DNA of 64,000 nt, taken from contig NZ_LUHG01000097.1 in the NCBI RefSeq assembly GCF_001623405.1, positions 62,001-126,000 on the forward strand, in the 5' to 3' direction. Under the pieces are notes generated by a model. It was given only the letters and a program-made list of their open reading frames with translations. It was not told the DNA's origin and made no database searches. Below are positions 19,234 through 28,277 of this stretch, piece after piece; the stretch's first letter is position 1; every line of letters starts with the position of its first letter. The translations under genes were made by a program, and so were the position numbers. The DNA is from Hydrotalea flava. GTDB lineage: Bacteria > Bacteroidota > Bacteroidia > Chitinophagales > Chitinophagaceae.

Positions 19234-20199
19234 ATGATTTACTTACGGTATCGCCTTGTTGTAATGGTATTGTTGTTCATGGGTTTTCAACAGCTATTGC
19301 AGGCTCAAAAGCCTGTTTTTAAAGTTGTTCCATTAGGTGTAAAGGGTGGATTGGATGAAAGTAACTTATCAGCCTACTTACTTGCGGTGAATGGGACCAG
19401 CCGGTATATTGCTTTAGATGCCGGCACCATTGATGCCGGCATTCAAAAAGCCATTCAAAAAAAATTATGGAAGGGTACTACCTCAACTGCTGTTTTGCAG
19501 GATTCAATTAAAGGTTATTGCATTTCACATGGGCATTTAGACCATGTGGCCGGTTTAATTATCAATGCTCCCAACGACAGTAAAAAAAATATTTATGCCA
19601 TGCCTTATTGTTTGCAGGTATTAGAACAAAACTATTTTACCTGGCAAAGCTGGGCCAATTTTGGTGATGCAGGTACACCGCCATTTTTAAATAAATACCA
19701 TTATGTGCCCCTCGCAGCAAGACGGGAGGTGCCACTTGAAGGAACAGAAATGATGGTAACACCCTTTGTTTTAAGCCACGGTGCCAATTATAACAGTACT
19801 GCATTTTTAGTCAGGTATCAATCTGGTTACCTGCTTTATTTGGGTGATACCGGAGCCGACACCATTGAACATAGCCATGATTTATTACAATTATGGCTAT
19901 GCATTGCACCCTTAGTGCAGCAGAAAAAATTAAAAGCCATTTTTATAGAAGTTTCTTATCCGAATGAGCAGCCGGAGCATCAGTTGTTCGGTCATCTTAC
20001 CCCAAAATTATTATTGGATGAAATGCATATACTGGCCAATTTAACAGGAACAAATGCTGTGCAGGGATTACCTATTGTAATTACACATATGAAACCTTCG
20101 GGCAATAATGAAGCCATTATTCAACGGCAGTTGTTGCAAAACAATGCTTTGCAATTGCAATTTATATTTGCCCAACAGGCAGTGCCATTGTTTTTTTAA
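19234..20199 (+). CDS. Class II 3',5'-cyclic-nucleotide phosphodiesterase, periplasmic
   Basis: The class II PDE signature HGHLDHVAGL is at residues ~94-103 and provides the metal ligands. Further matches are the LSHGANYNSTAFLV and YLLYLGDTGAD stretches and GHLTPKLLLDEM. This family hydrolyses cAMP and cGMP (yeast PDE1, Aliivibrio CpdP). The N terminus (residues 1-25, LVVMVLLFMGFQQLLQAQ) is a signal peptide, so the enzyme would act outside the cytoplasm, as reported for CpdP. It is convergent with the copper ATPase gene, separated by only 7 bases. Confidence 0.88.
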   Translation: MIYLRYRLVVMVLLFMGFQQLLQAQKPVFKVVPLGVKGGLDESNLSAYLLAVNGTSRYIALDAGTIDAGIQKAIQKKLWKGTTSTAVLQDSIKGYCISHGHLDHVAGLIINAPNDSKKNIYAMPYCLQVLEQNYFTWQSWANFGDAGTPPFLNKYHYVPLAARREVPLEGTEMMVTPFVLSHGANYNSTAFLVRYQSGYLLYLGDTGADTIEHSHDLLQLWLCIAPLVQQKKLKAIFIEVSYPNEQPEHQLFGHLTPKLLLDEMHILANLTGTNAVQGLPIVITHMKPSGNNEAIIQRQLLQNNALQLQFIFAQQAVPLFF

Positions 20200-20206
20200 A
20201 AGAGGG

Positions 20207-22327
20207 TTATACTACTTTTTTGTAATTTAACCGAACACTGTTAATGGCTAATACCACATCACTTAATCCCATGGCTAATGCACCCATGGCAGGGTTTAAA
20301 TAACCAAATGCTGCAATAGGTATGGCAATGATGTTGTAGAAAAAGGCCCAAAACAAATTTTCACGAATGGTTTGGTAGGTGTGTTTACCTAAACCCAATG
20401 CCAGCGGCAGGTGTGTAAGTCCGTGATTCATTAAAACTACCTGTGCACTTTGCATGGCAATATGTGAGGCATCGCTCAGCGAAATACCAACTGTTGCTTT
20501 TGCTAATGCCGGAGCATCATTAATACCATCGCCAATCATAGCAGTAGGTGCCTGGGTGGTAAGCCGGGCAATGGTTTGCAATTTTTGTTCAGGAGTTTGT
20601 TCACCAAAAACAGTATCTATTCCTGCAATTGCAGCCACTTTTTCACAATTGGCTTGTGAATCGCCGCTTAATAAAATTGTTCGAATGTTTTTTTGATGGA
20701 GTTGTTGCATTACCTGTACTGCTTCCGGACGAATGGTATCTTCCACATCTAACCAGCCTAATATTGCATTGTTTTTGGTAATGTAAACATTGTGAAAATG
20801 GTCGGTTGTTAAATCGGCCACCTGTTTGTAGGAGGTTGCCATATAAACATTGCCTTCAGCATCTACACCTTTCATCCCCAATCCTTTTATTTCTTCAACC
20901 TTAGTAAAGTGAGTGTGTGCCAGGGGTTTCCATTCTTTTACAATGGCTTTGGCAATGGGGTGGGCTGCATATTTTTCTAAGGAAGCTACAATGCTTTGAA
21001 AGGTGTTAATATCTATATTGGTTTCAAATTGGGTAATGGAAAAATGCCCGGTTGTGAGTGTACCTGTTTTATCAAATACCACCTGTTGAATGTCTTTAAA
21101 TACTTCCAAACTTCTGGCATTTTTAAATAATATGCCATTTTTTGCAGCACGGCCCAAACCTACGGCAATAGCCGCCGGAGTAGCCAATCCCATAGCGCAA
21201 GGGCAGGAGATCACTAAAACTGCAATGCCCCTTAGCAAACTGTTACCAAAACCAATATCCGTAAAAAAATAATTGCCAATTAGGGTAAGCATTGCAATGC
21301 TAATAACGGTGGGTACGAATATGGCGCTGATTTTATCGGCCAATTGCTGTACTGGTGGTTTTTCAGCCTGTGCCTGTTTTACTAAATTTAAAATATTGCT
21401 TAATACGGTATCTTTTCCTACCGCAGTTACCTGCGCTTTAACAGTGCCACTTTCCAAAGTGCTGCCACCAATCAGCAGGTCTTTCATTGTTTTCTGTACC
21501 GGAATACTTTCACCGGTTAACAGTGATTCATTTACTTTCGCTTCACCCCATAAAATTTTACAATCCATGGGTACAGGTTCTCCAGAATTAATTAAAATTA
21601 AATCGCCTACTCTTAATGACTCGCTTTCTACCTGAAATATTTGCTCTTGATGCTGGTCATCAAAAGCAATCATATTTGCTTTGGTTTTTTGCGTTATTGC
21701 TAAACTGCGAATGGCTTTTTGCGTAGTTTCAACAGATTTATCTTCTAACCAGTTGCCCAAAAAAACTAAGGTTATAATGGCTGCAGTTGTTTCAAAAAAC
21801 ATAAAATCGGCAGCACGGCCAATGAGCATACCGTATAAACTGTATATAAAAGCAGCAGTGGCGCCTAAGGCAATCAGAACGTTCATGTTGGGTATACCAT
21901 TGCGCAAGCTTTTAATGGCACTTTTTCCAAAAAATTTTATGCCCACCCAATATACAGGCAGGGTAAGGGCTAACTGTACATAGGGGTTCATTAAAAAATG
22001 GCTGTGCACAAACATATCCAACATGAGTGGCAGGGTAAAAACAGCGCAGAATAAAAAGCGCTGACCATGATTGGTGAACCGTAAATTCCAACGGGTAGTG
22101 GCTTTACTTTCAGCAGGAATCGTTTCGTTTTTTACATGATATCCTAAACTTTCAATGCCTTTCAGCAGAATGGTTTTTTTGGTGGTATCATTCAAGTCAA
22201 AATTTACCTCGCCACCAATAAAATTTACTTTCACATTATCAACCCCTTTTTCTTCCAAATATTTATGAATGGTGAGGGCACAATTGGTGCAACTCATACC
22301 TTCTACTTTCCACGATACATTCTCCAT
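20207..22327 (-). CDS. copA: Copper-type heavy-metal P1B ATPase
   Basis: The 706-residue pump has an N-terminal HMA metal-binding domain (GMSCTNC at residues 9-15), the intramembrane CPC motif (ISCPCAMGLATP, ~371), the phosphorylation motif DKTGTLT (~417), the HP locus (HPIAKAIV) and GDGINDAPAL. CPC together with YN and MxxSS-like residues in the last helices is typical of Cu+-exporting P1B-1 pumps. No copper chaperone or regulator gene is adjacent. A TAnnTTTG promoter element sits four bases before its start codon. Confidence 0.93.
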   Translation of the reverse strand: MENVSWKVEGMSCTNCALTIHKYLEEKGVDNVKVNFIGGEVNFDLNDTTKKTILLKGIESLGYHVKNETIPAESKATTRWNLRFTNHGQRFLFCAVFTLPLMLDMFVHSHFLMNPYVQLALTLPVYWVGIKFFGKSAIKSLRNGIPNMNVLIALGATAAFIYSLYGMLIGRAADFMFFETTAAIITLVFLGNWLEDKSVETTQKAIRSLAITQKTKANMIAFDDQHQEQIFQVESESLRVGDLILINSGEPVPMDCKILWGEAKVNESLLTGESIPVQKTMKDLLIGGSTLESGTVKAQVTAVGKDTVLSNILNLVKQAQAEKPPVQQLADKISAIFVPTVISIAMLTLIGNYFFTDIGFGNSLLRGIAVLVISCPCAMGLATPAAIAVGLGRAAKNGILFKNARSLEVFKDIQQVVFDKTGTLTTGHFSITQFETNIDINTFQSIVASLEKYAAHPIAKAIVKEWKPLAHTHFTKVEEIKGLGMKGVDAEGNVYMATSYKQVADLTTDHFHNVYITKNNAILGWLDVEDTIRPEAVQVMQQLHQKNIRTILLSGDSQANCEKVAAIAGIDTVFGEQTPEQKLQTIARLTTQAPTAMIGDGINDAPALAKATVGISLSDASHIAMQSAQVVLMNHGLTHLPLALGLGKHTYQTIRENLFWAFFYNIIAIPIAAFGYLNPAMGALAMGLSDVVLAINSVRLNYKKVV

Positions 22328-22331
22328 ACTG

Positions 22332-22339
22332 CAAAATTA
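22332..22339 (-). promoter_or_regulatory. Candidate -7 element of copA abutting the start codon
   Basis: On the minus strand TAATTTTG fits TAnnTTTG and ends four bases before the copA ATG. Transcription would begin at or within the start codon, implying a leaderless message. No good -33 element is seen at the right distance. Confidence 0.4.
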
Positions 22340-22385
22340 ATTTATTAATTTAGTTATAGGTTACCAACCCTTTCGTAAGTAGGAA

Positions 22386-22393
22386 TATCTTTG
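22386..22393 (+). promoter_or_regulatory. Candidate -7 element of tsaE abutting the start codon
   Basis: TATCTTTG fits TAnnTTTG and ends four bases before the tsaE ATG, mirroring the copA element in the same 70-bp divergent spacer. A leaderless or nearly leaderless message is implied. Confidence 0.45.
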
Positions 22394-22397
22394 CCCT

Positions 22398-22838
22398 ATG
22401 GATGCAATTTTTACTTTATTTGAACTGCCGGCTCTGATTCCTTATTTAATTGAAGAAGGAAAAACTGCCAATACATGGGTGTTTGAAGCGCCAATGGGTG
22501 CCGGAAAAACTACTTTAATTCATGCTTTGGCAACTTATTGCGGAGTTCAGCAAACAGTGAGCAGCCCAACTTATGCGCTTGTAAATGAATATACTACGGC
22601 CGAGGGCAAAATTATTTACCACATGGACTGGTATCGGTTAAAAGATGAGGAAGAAGCTGTAAATGCCGGAATAGAAGAATTGGTAAACAGCCATTGGTGT
22701 TGGATAGAATGGCCTGAAAAAGCAATTGGTATTTTGCCGGATGATGTTTTTATTATTCGGATTGTTGTGGTAAATGAAACCACCCGGAGAATTGTAACGG
22801 AACTGTCACATCAATCATTTATACCTTCATATTTGTAA
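22398..22838 (+). CDS. tsaE: tRNA threonylcarbamoyladenosine biosynthesis ATPase TsaE
   Basis: TsaE is the small P-loop ATPase that works with TsaB and TsaD to make the t6A modification at position 37 of ANN-decoding tRNAs. The 146-residue protein has Walker A GAGKTT (residues ~36-41), the SSPTYALVNEY stretch and IYHMDWYRLKDEEE, followed by CWIEWPEKA. These are all hallmark TsaE motifs. It is followed after 52 bases by alanine dehydrogenase on the same strand. Confidence 0.96.
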   Translation: MDAIFTLFELPALIPYLIEEGKTANTWVFEAPMGAGKTTLIHALATYCGVQQTVSSPTYALVNEYTTAEGKIIYHMDWYRLKDEEEAVNAGIEELVNSHWCWIEWPEKAIGILPDDVFIIRIVVVNETTRRIVTELSHQSFIPSYL

Positions 22839-22890
22839 TAAATACTGTATTTTTATTACCTATATTCATAGATTTTCTTAAAGCAAACAT

Positions 22891-24108
22891 ATGTCGTCAA
22901 AAAAGCCGGTTATTTCTACTTCATTCAGTTATGAAACACTGGAAGAAACTTTGGATATTAAACCACAGGGTTTACCACTTGAAATAGGGTTGCCCAAAGA
23001 AACGGCTTTTCAGGAGAACAGAATATCATTAACTCCTGAAGCGGTGCGTGTAATGGTGATGAATGGACACAGGGTCGTGGTGGAACACAAGGCCGGAGAG
23101 GGAAGCAATTATACCGATAAAGATTACAGCGAGGCGGGTGCTACTATTGTATACCATCATTCTGAGGTATTTAAGGCACCATTGTTATTAAAAAGTGCAC
23201 CGGTTGTAATAGAAGATATTCCTTTGTTACAAATGCATCAAACCATTATTTCCCCCATACATCATTCTGCTTTAAAAAGTGAAATATTGGAACGGATGAT
23301 GGATAAAAAAATTACGGCATTAAGTTTTGAAAATTTAAAAGATGAACACGGCAGTTACCCCATTGTAAGAAGTATGAGCGAAATTGCAGGTGGTGCATTA
23401 ATGCTCATTGCAGGACAGTATTTAAGCAGTTTTAACAAAGGCAAGGGGGTACTGTTAGGTGGTGTAAGTGGTATACCGCCTACTAAAGTAATTATTATTG
23501 GTGCAGGAACAGTGGGCGAAGTAGCTACTAGAAATGCATTGGCATTGGGTGCCAGTGTTAAGGTATTCGATAACAATGTATACAGGTTGAAACAATTGCA
23601 AAATAATTTGGGGCAGCGGGTATGGACCAGTGTATTGGAACCCGGTATTTTAGCCAAACAACTTAAAACTTGCGAAGTGGCTATTGGTGCGCTTAGCAGC
23701 GATTATGGAAGAGCGCCCGTTGTGGTTACTGAAGAAATGGTAGCCGCTATGCGTCCCGGAAGTATCATTATTGATGTTTCTATTGACCGCGGTGGTTGCT
23801 TTGAAACCAGTGAATTAACCACCCATGAAAAGCCGGTATTTCTAAAACACAACGTAATTCATTATTGTGTACCCAATATACCCAGTGGATTTGCCCGAAC
23901 AGCCAGCCATGCCATCAGTAATGTATTAATGCCATTGTTATTGGAAATTAGTGATGAAGGCGGGATGGAAGAAATGGTTTGGCACAGCATTAATCTGCGC
24001 GAAGGAATTTATTTGTTTAAGGGGGCATTAACCGATTTTTATCTGAGCCAAAAATTCAATTTGAAATACAATGATTTGAATTTACTGATTGCCAGCAGGC
24101 GATATTAA
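22891..24108 (+). CDS. ald: Alanine dehydrogenase
   Basis: The enzyme interconverts L-alanine and pyruvate plus ammonia using NAD. The 405-residue protein starts its catalytic domain with GLPKETAFQENRISLTPEAV (residues ~30-49). The Rossmann motif VIIIGAGTVGEVATRNALAL is at ~199-218, and IDVSIDRGGCFETS with HYCVPNIPSGFARTAS are strongly conserved. The N-terminal ~25 residues extend beyond the E. coli-type family core. Only 7 bases separate it from the convergent ABC ATPase gene. Confidence 0.94.
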   Translation: MSSKKPVISTSFSYETLEETLDIKPQGLPLEIGLPKETAFQENRISLTPEAVRVMVMNGHRVVVEHKAGEGSNYTDKDYSEAGATIVYHHSEVFKAPLLLKSAPVVIEDIPLLQMHQTIISPIHHSALKSEILERMMDKKITALSFENLKDEHGSYPIVRSMSEIAGGALMLIAGQYLSSFNKGKGVLLGGVSGIPPTKVIIIGAGTVGEVATRNALALGASVKVFDNNVYRLKQLQNNLGQRVWTSVLEPGILAKQLKTCEVAIGALSSDYGRAPVVVTEEMVAAMRPGSIIIDVSIDRGGCFETSELTTHEKPVFLKHNVIHYCVPNIPSGFARTASHAISNVLMPLLLEISDEGGMEEMVWHSINLREGIYLFKGALTDFYLSQKFNLKYNDLNLLIASRRY

Positions 24109-24115
24109 TTCCGGT

Positions 24116-24736
24116 TTATTTATAATCAGTAATAGCAATTCTTTTTTTACAAAAATCTATTTCGGCAGCATCATTACTGCTCACAATAATGGTTTTGGAA
24201 GTGGCATAATCAGCAATTAAATCGTGGTAAAGCTGGTAACCTTCTGCATCCAGATTGGTGCAGGGCTCATCTAATAACAATACCGGTGTATTTGAAAATA
24301 TAGCTTGTGCTAATTTTACTCTTTGTACCATGCCGCTGCTGTAATAGCGTATTTGCTTATGGGCCGATTGTGCAAGGCCAATTTTTTCTAAAATAGCGGG
24401 AATTGAAATACCCGGTAGCAGTGGTTTAAATTGGGCATGAAAATGCAAAAATTCAGTAGCTGTCATCTCTTCAATTACATCCAGATAAGGCGCAACAATC
24501 GATAAATATTGATGTACCTGATCTTCCGGAATGAATTGCCCGGTTCCGTTTTGCCAGATGCATTTTCCTTCATTTACTCTTAATGCCATGGCAATGGCTT
24601 GTAGTAATGTACTTTTGCCACTTCCATTAGGCCCGGTAATAGCATAGGATGTTGATGCTGAGAAAGTAAAGCTTACATGCCTGAAAATCCAGTCGCGGTT
24701 AAATTTTTTGCCTGCATCTTGTAATTCAATCGTCAT
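24116..24736 (-). CDS. ABC transporter ATP-binding protein of the lpx locus
   Basis: The 206-residue protein has Walker A (GPNGSGKSTLLQ), a YYSSGMVQRVKLAQA signature, Walker B with the catalytic Glu (VLLLDEPCTNLD) and the H-loop position occupied by Asn/Asp (IIVSSNDAAEID) instead of His. No permease gene is adjacent. It follows lpxA by 27 bases and is probably co-transcribed with the lipid A genes. Its partner and substrate are unknown; a CcmA-like or lipid-related exporter role are both possible. Confidence 0.85.
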   Translation of the reverse strand: MTIELQDAGKKFNRDWIFRHVSFTFSASTSYAITGPNGSGKSTLLQAIAMALRVNEGKCIWQNGTGQFIPEDQVHQYLSIVAPYLDVIEEMTATEFLHFHAQFKPLLPGISIPAILEKIGLAQSAHKQIRYYSSGMVQRVKLAQAIFSNTPVLLLDEPCTNLDAEGYQLYHDLIADYATSKTIIVSSNDAAEIDFCKKRIAITDYK

Positions 24737-24763
24737 TTGTATGAAAATAGTGGATACTTTGAA

Positions 24764-25561
24764 TTAATCCTCATCACTAATACCAGAGGCAAACTTTTTG
24801 ATAATACCTCTGCCACTTTCCCTGATAAATGTTACAATTTCATCTCTTTCATCGCTGGCAGGCAAATCTTCTTCAATTAAAGCAAGTGCCTGCGAGGTAT
24901 TAAAACCTTTGTTGAAAATAATGCGGTAAATATCAATGATGTGATTAATTTTTTCTAATTCAAAACCTCTTCTTTTCAGTCCCACACTGTTTACCCCGCC
25001 ATAGCTTAATGGGTTACGTACTGCTTTAATATAAGGAGGCACATCTTTACTCACCAAACTGCCACCGGCTATGTAGGCATGCTGACCAATTTGAACAAAT
25101 TGATGAACAGCACTAACGCCTGCTATCCAGGCCCAATCGCCCATTACCACATGGCCGGCCACCTGAACACTGTTGCTTAAAATACAGTTGTTCCCAATTT
25201 TACAGTCGTGTGCAATATGGCTGTAGGCCATAATGAGGCAATGGCTGCCAACGGTTGTTTTCCACTTATCGGCTGTGCCGCGGTTGATGGTTACAAATTC
25301 GCGAATAGTGGTATGGTCGCCAATTTCAACAGTTGTTTTTTCTCCGTTATATTTTAAGTCTTGTGGAATAGCGCCTAAAACTGCTCCCGGAAAAATTCTG
25401 CAATTTTTGCCAATTCTGGTGCCATCCATAATGGTAACATTACTGCCAATCCAGGTGCCTTCTCCTATCTGAACATCACCATGTATTACAGTGAATGGGT
25501 CTATTTTAACATTGGCTGCTATTTTAGCATTAGGATCTATGTAGGTGTAGGGATGTGTCAT
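24764..25561 (-). CDS. lpxA: Acyl-ACP--UDP-N-acetylglucosamine O-acyltransferase
   Basis: LpxA performs the first step of lipid A synthesis. The left-handed beta-helix hexapeptide repeats start right after the chosen Met (MTHPYTYIDPNAKIAANVKI) and include the catalytic His in AYSHIAHDCKIGNNC. The C-terminal helical domain follows from ~190. The frame is open for 13 more codons upstream, but that extension (MQTRIAQINKSKR) lacks family similarity, so the inner ATG is preferred. Order lpxD, lpxC-fabZ, lpxA is usual in Bacteroidota. Confidence 0.95.
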   Translation of the reverse strand: MTHPYTYIDPNAKIAANVKIDPFTVIHGDVQIGEGTWIGSNVTIMDGTRIGKNCRIFPGAVLGAIPQDLKYNGEKTTVEIGDHTTIREFVTINRGTADKWKTTVGSHCLIMAYSHIAHDCKIGNNCILSNSVQVAGHVVMGDWAWIAGVSAVHQFVQIGQHAYIAGGSLVSKDVPPYIKAVRNPLSYGGVNSVGLKRRGFELEKINHIIDIYRIIFNKGFNTSQALALIEEDLPASDERDEIVTFIRESGRGIIKKFASGISDED

Positions 25562-25677
25562 CCGCTTTGATTTATTAATTTGTGCTATTCTGGTTTGCAT
25601 GGCAGAATAGACTTTAAAAAATGGGCCGATGTTTACCGACCGTTACAAAAATAGAAATATTAGGAATAGTTTAAGGT

Positions 25678-27084
25678 TTAATTGCGTTTTACGAGTTGCG
25701 CTACTAAATTAGCTTCGGTAGCCACTTTTCCGCCAACATAAACCATACCTTTCATTTCGCAGATACCTCTTCTAATTGGACTAATGAATTCCATTTTTAA
25801 AATCATGGTATCTCCAGGTAATACCTTTTGTTTGAATTTGCAGTTGTCAATTTTTAAGAAATAAGTATCATAATCACCTTCCGGCAGGGTATTAATACAA
25901 AGAATACCTCCTGTTTGTGCCAAAGCCTCAATTTGCAATACACCTGGCATAACAGGGTTGTTGGGGAAGTGCCCTTGGAAAAACCATTCATTAAAAGTTA
26001 CATTCTTCACTCCTACAATATGTGTATCTGTTAGTTCAATAATTTTATCTACCAACAAAAATGGGAAGCGGTGTGGTAATGTTTTCTCGATACGTTGCAG
26101 GTTAAATATGGAGGGTGCTGCCGGATTGTATACCGGTACATCTTTAACGTGTTTGTTTTTCTTGATGTATTGTTTTATTTTCTTTGCAAATTCAACATTG
26201 GTGCTGTGGCCGGGCCTATTGGCAATGATATGGGCTTTAATGGGGTAACCAATCAGCGCCAAATCGCCCACAACATCTAGTAATTTGTGGCGGGCAGGCT
26301 CATTCGGAAAGCGTAATTCTAAATTATTTAAGTAGCCTTCGCTTTTAACTTCAATTTTCTCGCGTTTAAATGTTTTGGCCAGCCGCTCCATTTCACCATC
26401 GGTTAAAGGTTTATCTACCACCACAATGGCATTATTAATATCGCCGCCTTTAATCAGGTTATTATCTAACAGCATTTCTAATTCATGCAAAAAAACAAAA
26501 GTGCGACAGGGCGCTATTTCGGTTTTAAAATCTTTGATGGTTTTTAATCCGGCATGCTGGGTACCTAATACCGGGCTGTTAAAATCAATTAGTGTAGTTA
26601 TTTGGTAATCAATAGCGGGCATCGCTACCATTTCAACCCGTTTCTTTTCATCGTATAGATAAATGTTTTCATCAATGCTATACCAGGCTTTGGCGGCATC
26701 CTGTTCGGCAATGCCGGCTTCTTCAATAAAAGTGATGAAAGGAGCTGAGCTACCATCCATAATGGGTATTTCAGGTCCGTTTATTTCAATTAAAACATTA
26801 TCAATACCTAATCCTACCAAGGCAGCCAGAATATGTTCAACCGTACTTACTTTGGCATCACCAATCTGAAGCGTAGTACCACGAGAGGTATCGGTAACCA
26901 AATCACAATCGGCTTTAATAATGGGCTGTCCCGGTAAATCGGTTCTTTGAAATTGAATACCAAAACCCGGATTAGCAGGTTTTAAATTCATTTCAACCAA
27001 AATGCCGGTATGCAAACCTGTGCCTTTTATACTAATGCTTTTGCTGAGGGTATGTTGTTTATCCGGATTAAAGTTTTGATCCAT
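25678..27084 (-). CDS. lpxC: LpxC-FabZ fusion: UDP-3-O-acyl-GlcNAc deacetylase / 3-hydroxyacyl-ACP dehydratase
   Basis: The first ~305 residues are LpxC, the zinc deacetylase that commits to lipid A: EHILAALVGLGIDNV holds a zinc His, followed by IPIMDGSSAPF, KLLDVVGDLALIG and the GHSTN motif. The last ~150 residues are FabZ: LPHRFPFLLVDKI and GHFPNNPVMPGVLQIEALAQ carry the dehydratase His and Glu. The fusion is standard in Bacteroidota and links lipid A and fatty acid synthesis. It lies between lpxD and lpxA. Confidence 0.97.
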   Translation of the reverse strand: MDQNFNPDKQHTLSKSISIKGTGLHTGILVEMNLKPANPGFGIQFQRTDLPGQPIIKADCDLVTDTSRGTTLQIGDAKVSTVEHILAALVGLGIDNVLIEINGPEIPIMDGSSAPFITFIEEAGIAEQDAAKAWYSIDENIYLYDEKKRVEMVAMPAIDYQITTLIDFNSPVLGTQHAGLKTIKDFKTEIAPCRTFVFLHELEMLLDNNLIKGGDINNAIVVVDKPLTDGEMERLAKTFKREKIEVKSEGYLNNLELRFPNEPARHKLLDVVGDLALIGYPIKAHIIANRPGHSTNVEFAKKIKQYIKKNKHVKDVPVYNPAAPSIFNLQRIEKTLPHRFPFLLVDKIIELTDTHIVGVKNVTFNEWFFQGHFPNNPVMPGVLQIEALAQTGGILCINTLPEGDYDTYFLKIDNCKFKQKVLPGDTMILKMEFISPIRRGICEMKGMVYVGGKVATEANLVAQLVKRN

Positions 27085-27160
27085 TCTTGATTTGTTTTAA
27101 TTGGCAGCAAAATTCACAATTTGATAATGCTTCCTTTTTCCTGAATTGTTATAATTTATG

Positions 27161-27168
27161 CAAAAATA
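27161..27168 (-). promoter_or_regulatory. Candidate -7 element upstream of lpxC-fabZ
   Basis: TATTTTTG on the minus strand fits TAnnTTTG, with TTG 21 bases upstream. It lies in the 110-bp gap between lpxD and lpxC-fabZ and would give a leader of about 70 nt. It suggests an internal promoter, but the pattern is short. Confidence 0.35.
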
Positions 27169-27194
27169 AGCCGATTAACGGTTGAAGTGCAAGA

Positions 27195-28247
27195 TTATGG
27201 TGTAACTCTTTCTGCAAGCAATTGCTGTACCATTTTTTCTAACTCCATTACTTTCTTTTCAAGTATTGGAAGCTTTCGGGAGGCAGCCTGGCTTCTTAGG
27301 GCTGCAGTATATTCATAAGCAGGTGAACCGGTTACTACGCTGTTGGGTTGTTTGATGGCTTTGCTTACCCCACTTTGTGCATTAATTTTGCTGCCATCGG
27401 CAATGGTGAGATGGCCAACAATACCCGCCTGCCCGCCTACCATTACGTGATTGCCCACTTTAGTACTGCCGCTTACGCCGGCCTGTGCTGCAATAACGGT
27501 ATGATGCCCAATTTCAACATTATGGGCAATTTGTATCAAATTATCTAATTTGGCACCGGAACGAATAATGGTAGATCCAATGGTAGCACGGTCGATAGTG
27601 GCATTGGAGCCTATTTCTACATTGTCTTCAATAATAACATTCCCAATTTGGGGTATTTTCTGATAAGTGCCATCATTTAAAGGGGCAAATCCAAATCCAT
27701 CACCGCCAATTACTGTTCCTGCATGTATGGTAACATTTTTACCAATTTGGCAATGGCTGTAAACTTTTACACCGGCATGAAGAATTGTATTATCATTTAT
27801 GGTAACATAATCGCCAATTACAACCCCGGGAAAAAGTTTTACCCGGTTTCCAATTTTGGCATGTTTCCCAATATATACGAAGGCTGCTATATAAACATCT
27901 TCACCTAATTGTGCCGTAGGGGCTACAAATGAAGGTTGCTCTATGCCATTTAGTTGTTCGGTAACCAGCTTTTGATATTTAGTGAGCAGTGCTGCAAATG
28001 CTGCGTAAGCATCAGGTACACGTATTAAAGTTGCTGTAACAGGCTGCTTTAATGTTTGATTTTGATTAACAATAATGATAGAAGCATGTGTATGGTATAA
28101 ATAATCTTCGTATTTGGGGTTGGCTAAAAAAGATAATTGCCCTGCATTGGCTTCTTCAATTTTTCCAAAAGAGGTTACAGCTACAGTAGCATCCCCATCT
28201 ACTTGTCCATCAATCAATAGAGCTATTTGAGCAGCAGTAAATTGCAT
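27195..28247 (-). CDS. lpxD: UDP-3-O-acylglucosamine N-acyltransferase
   Basis: LpxD adds the second acyl chain in lipid A synthesis. The 350-residue protein has an N-terminal uridine-binding domain (FGKIEEANAGQLSFLANPKY), a long hexapeptide beta-helix (~110-290) with catalytic His in IQIAHNVEIGHHTVI, and a C-terminal helix (ILEKKVMELEKMVQQLLAER) that packs in the trimer. It is the first lipid A gene of the minus-strand group, 30 bases after the HD hydrolase gene. Confidence 0.96.
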   Translation of the reverse strand: MQFTAAQIALLIDGQVDGDATVAVTSFGKIEEANAGQLSFLANPKYEDYLYHTHASIIIVNQNQTLKQPVTATLIRVPDAYAAFAALLTKYQKLVTEQLNGIEQPSFVAPTAQLGEDVYIAAFVYIGKHAKIGNRVKLFPGVVIGDYVTINDNTILHAGVKVYSHCQIGKNVTIHAGTVIGGDGFGFAPLNDGTYQKIPQIGNVIIEDNVEIGSNATIDRATIGSTIIRSGAKLDNLIQIAHNVEIGHHTVIAAQAGVSGSTKVGNHVMVGGQAGIVGHLTIADGSKINAQSGVSKAIKQPNSVVTGSPAYEYTAALRSQAASRKLPILEKKVMELEKMVQQLLAERVTP

Positions 28248-28277
28248 ATTTGTTAATCTTTTTAATCTTCCTTACCC

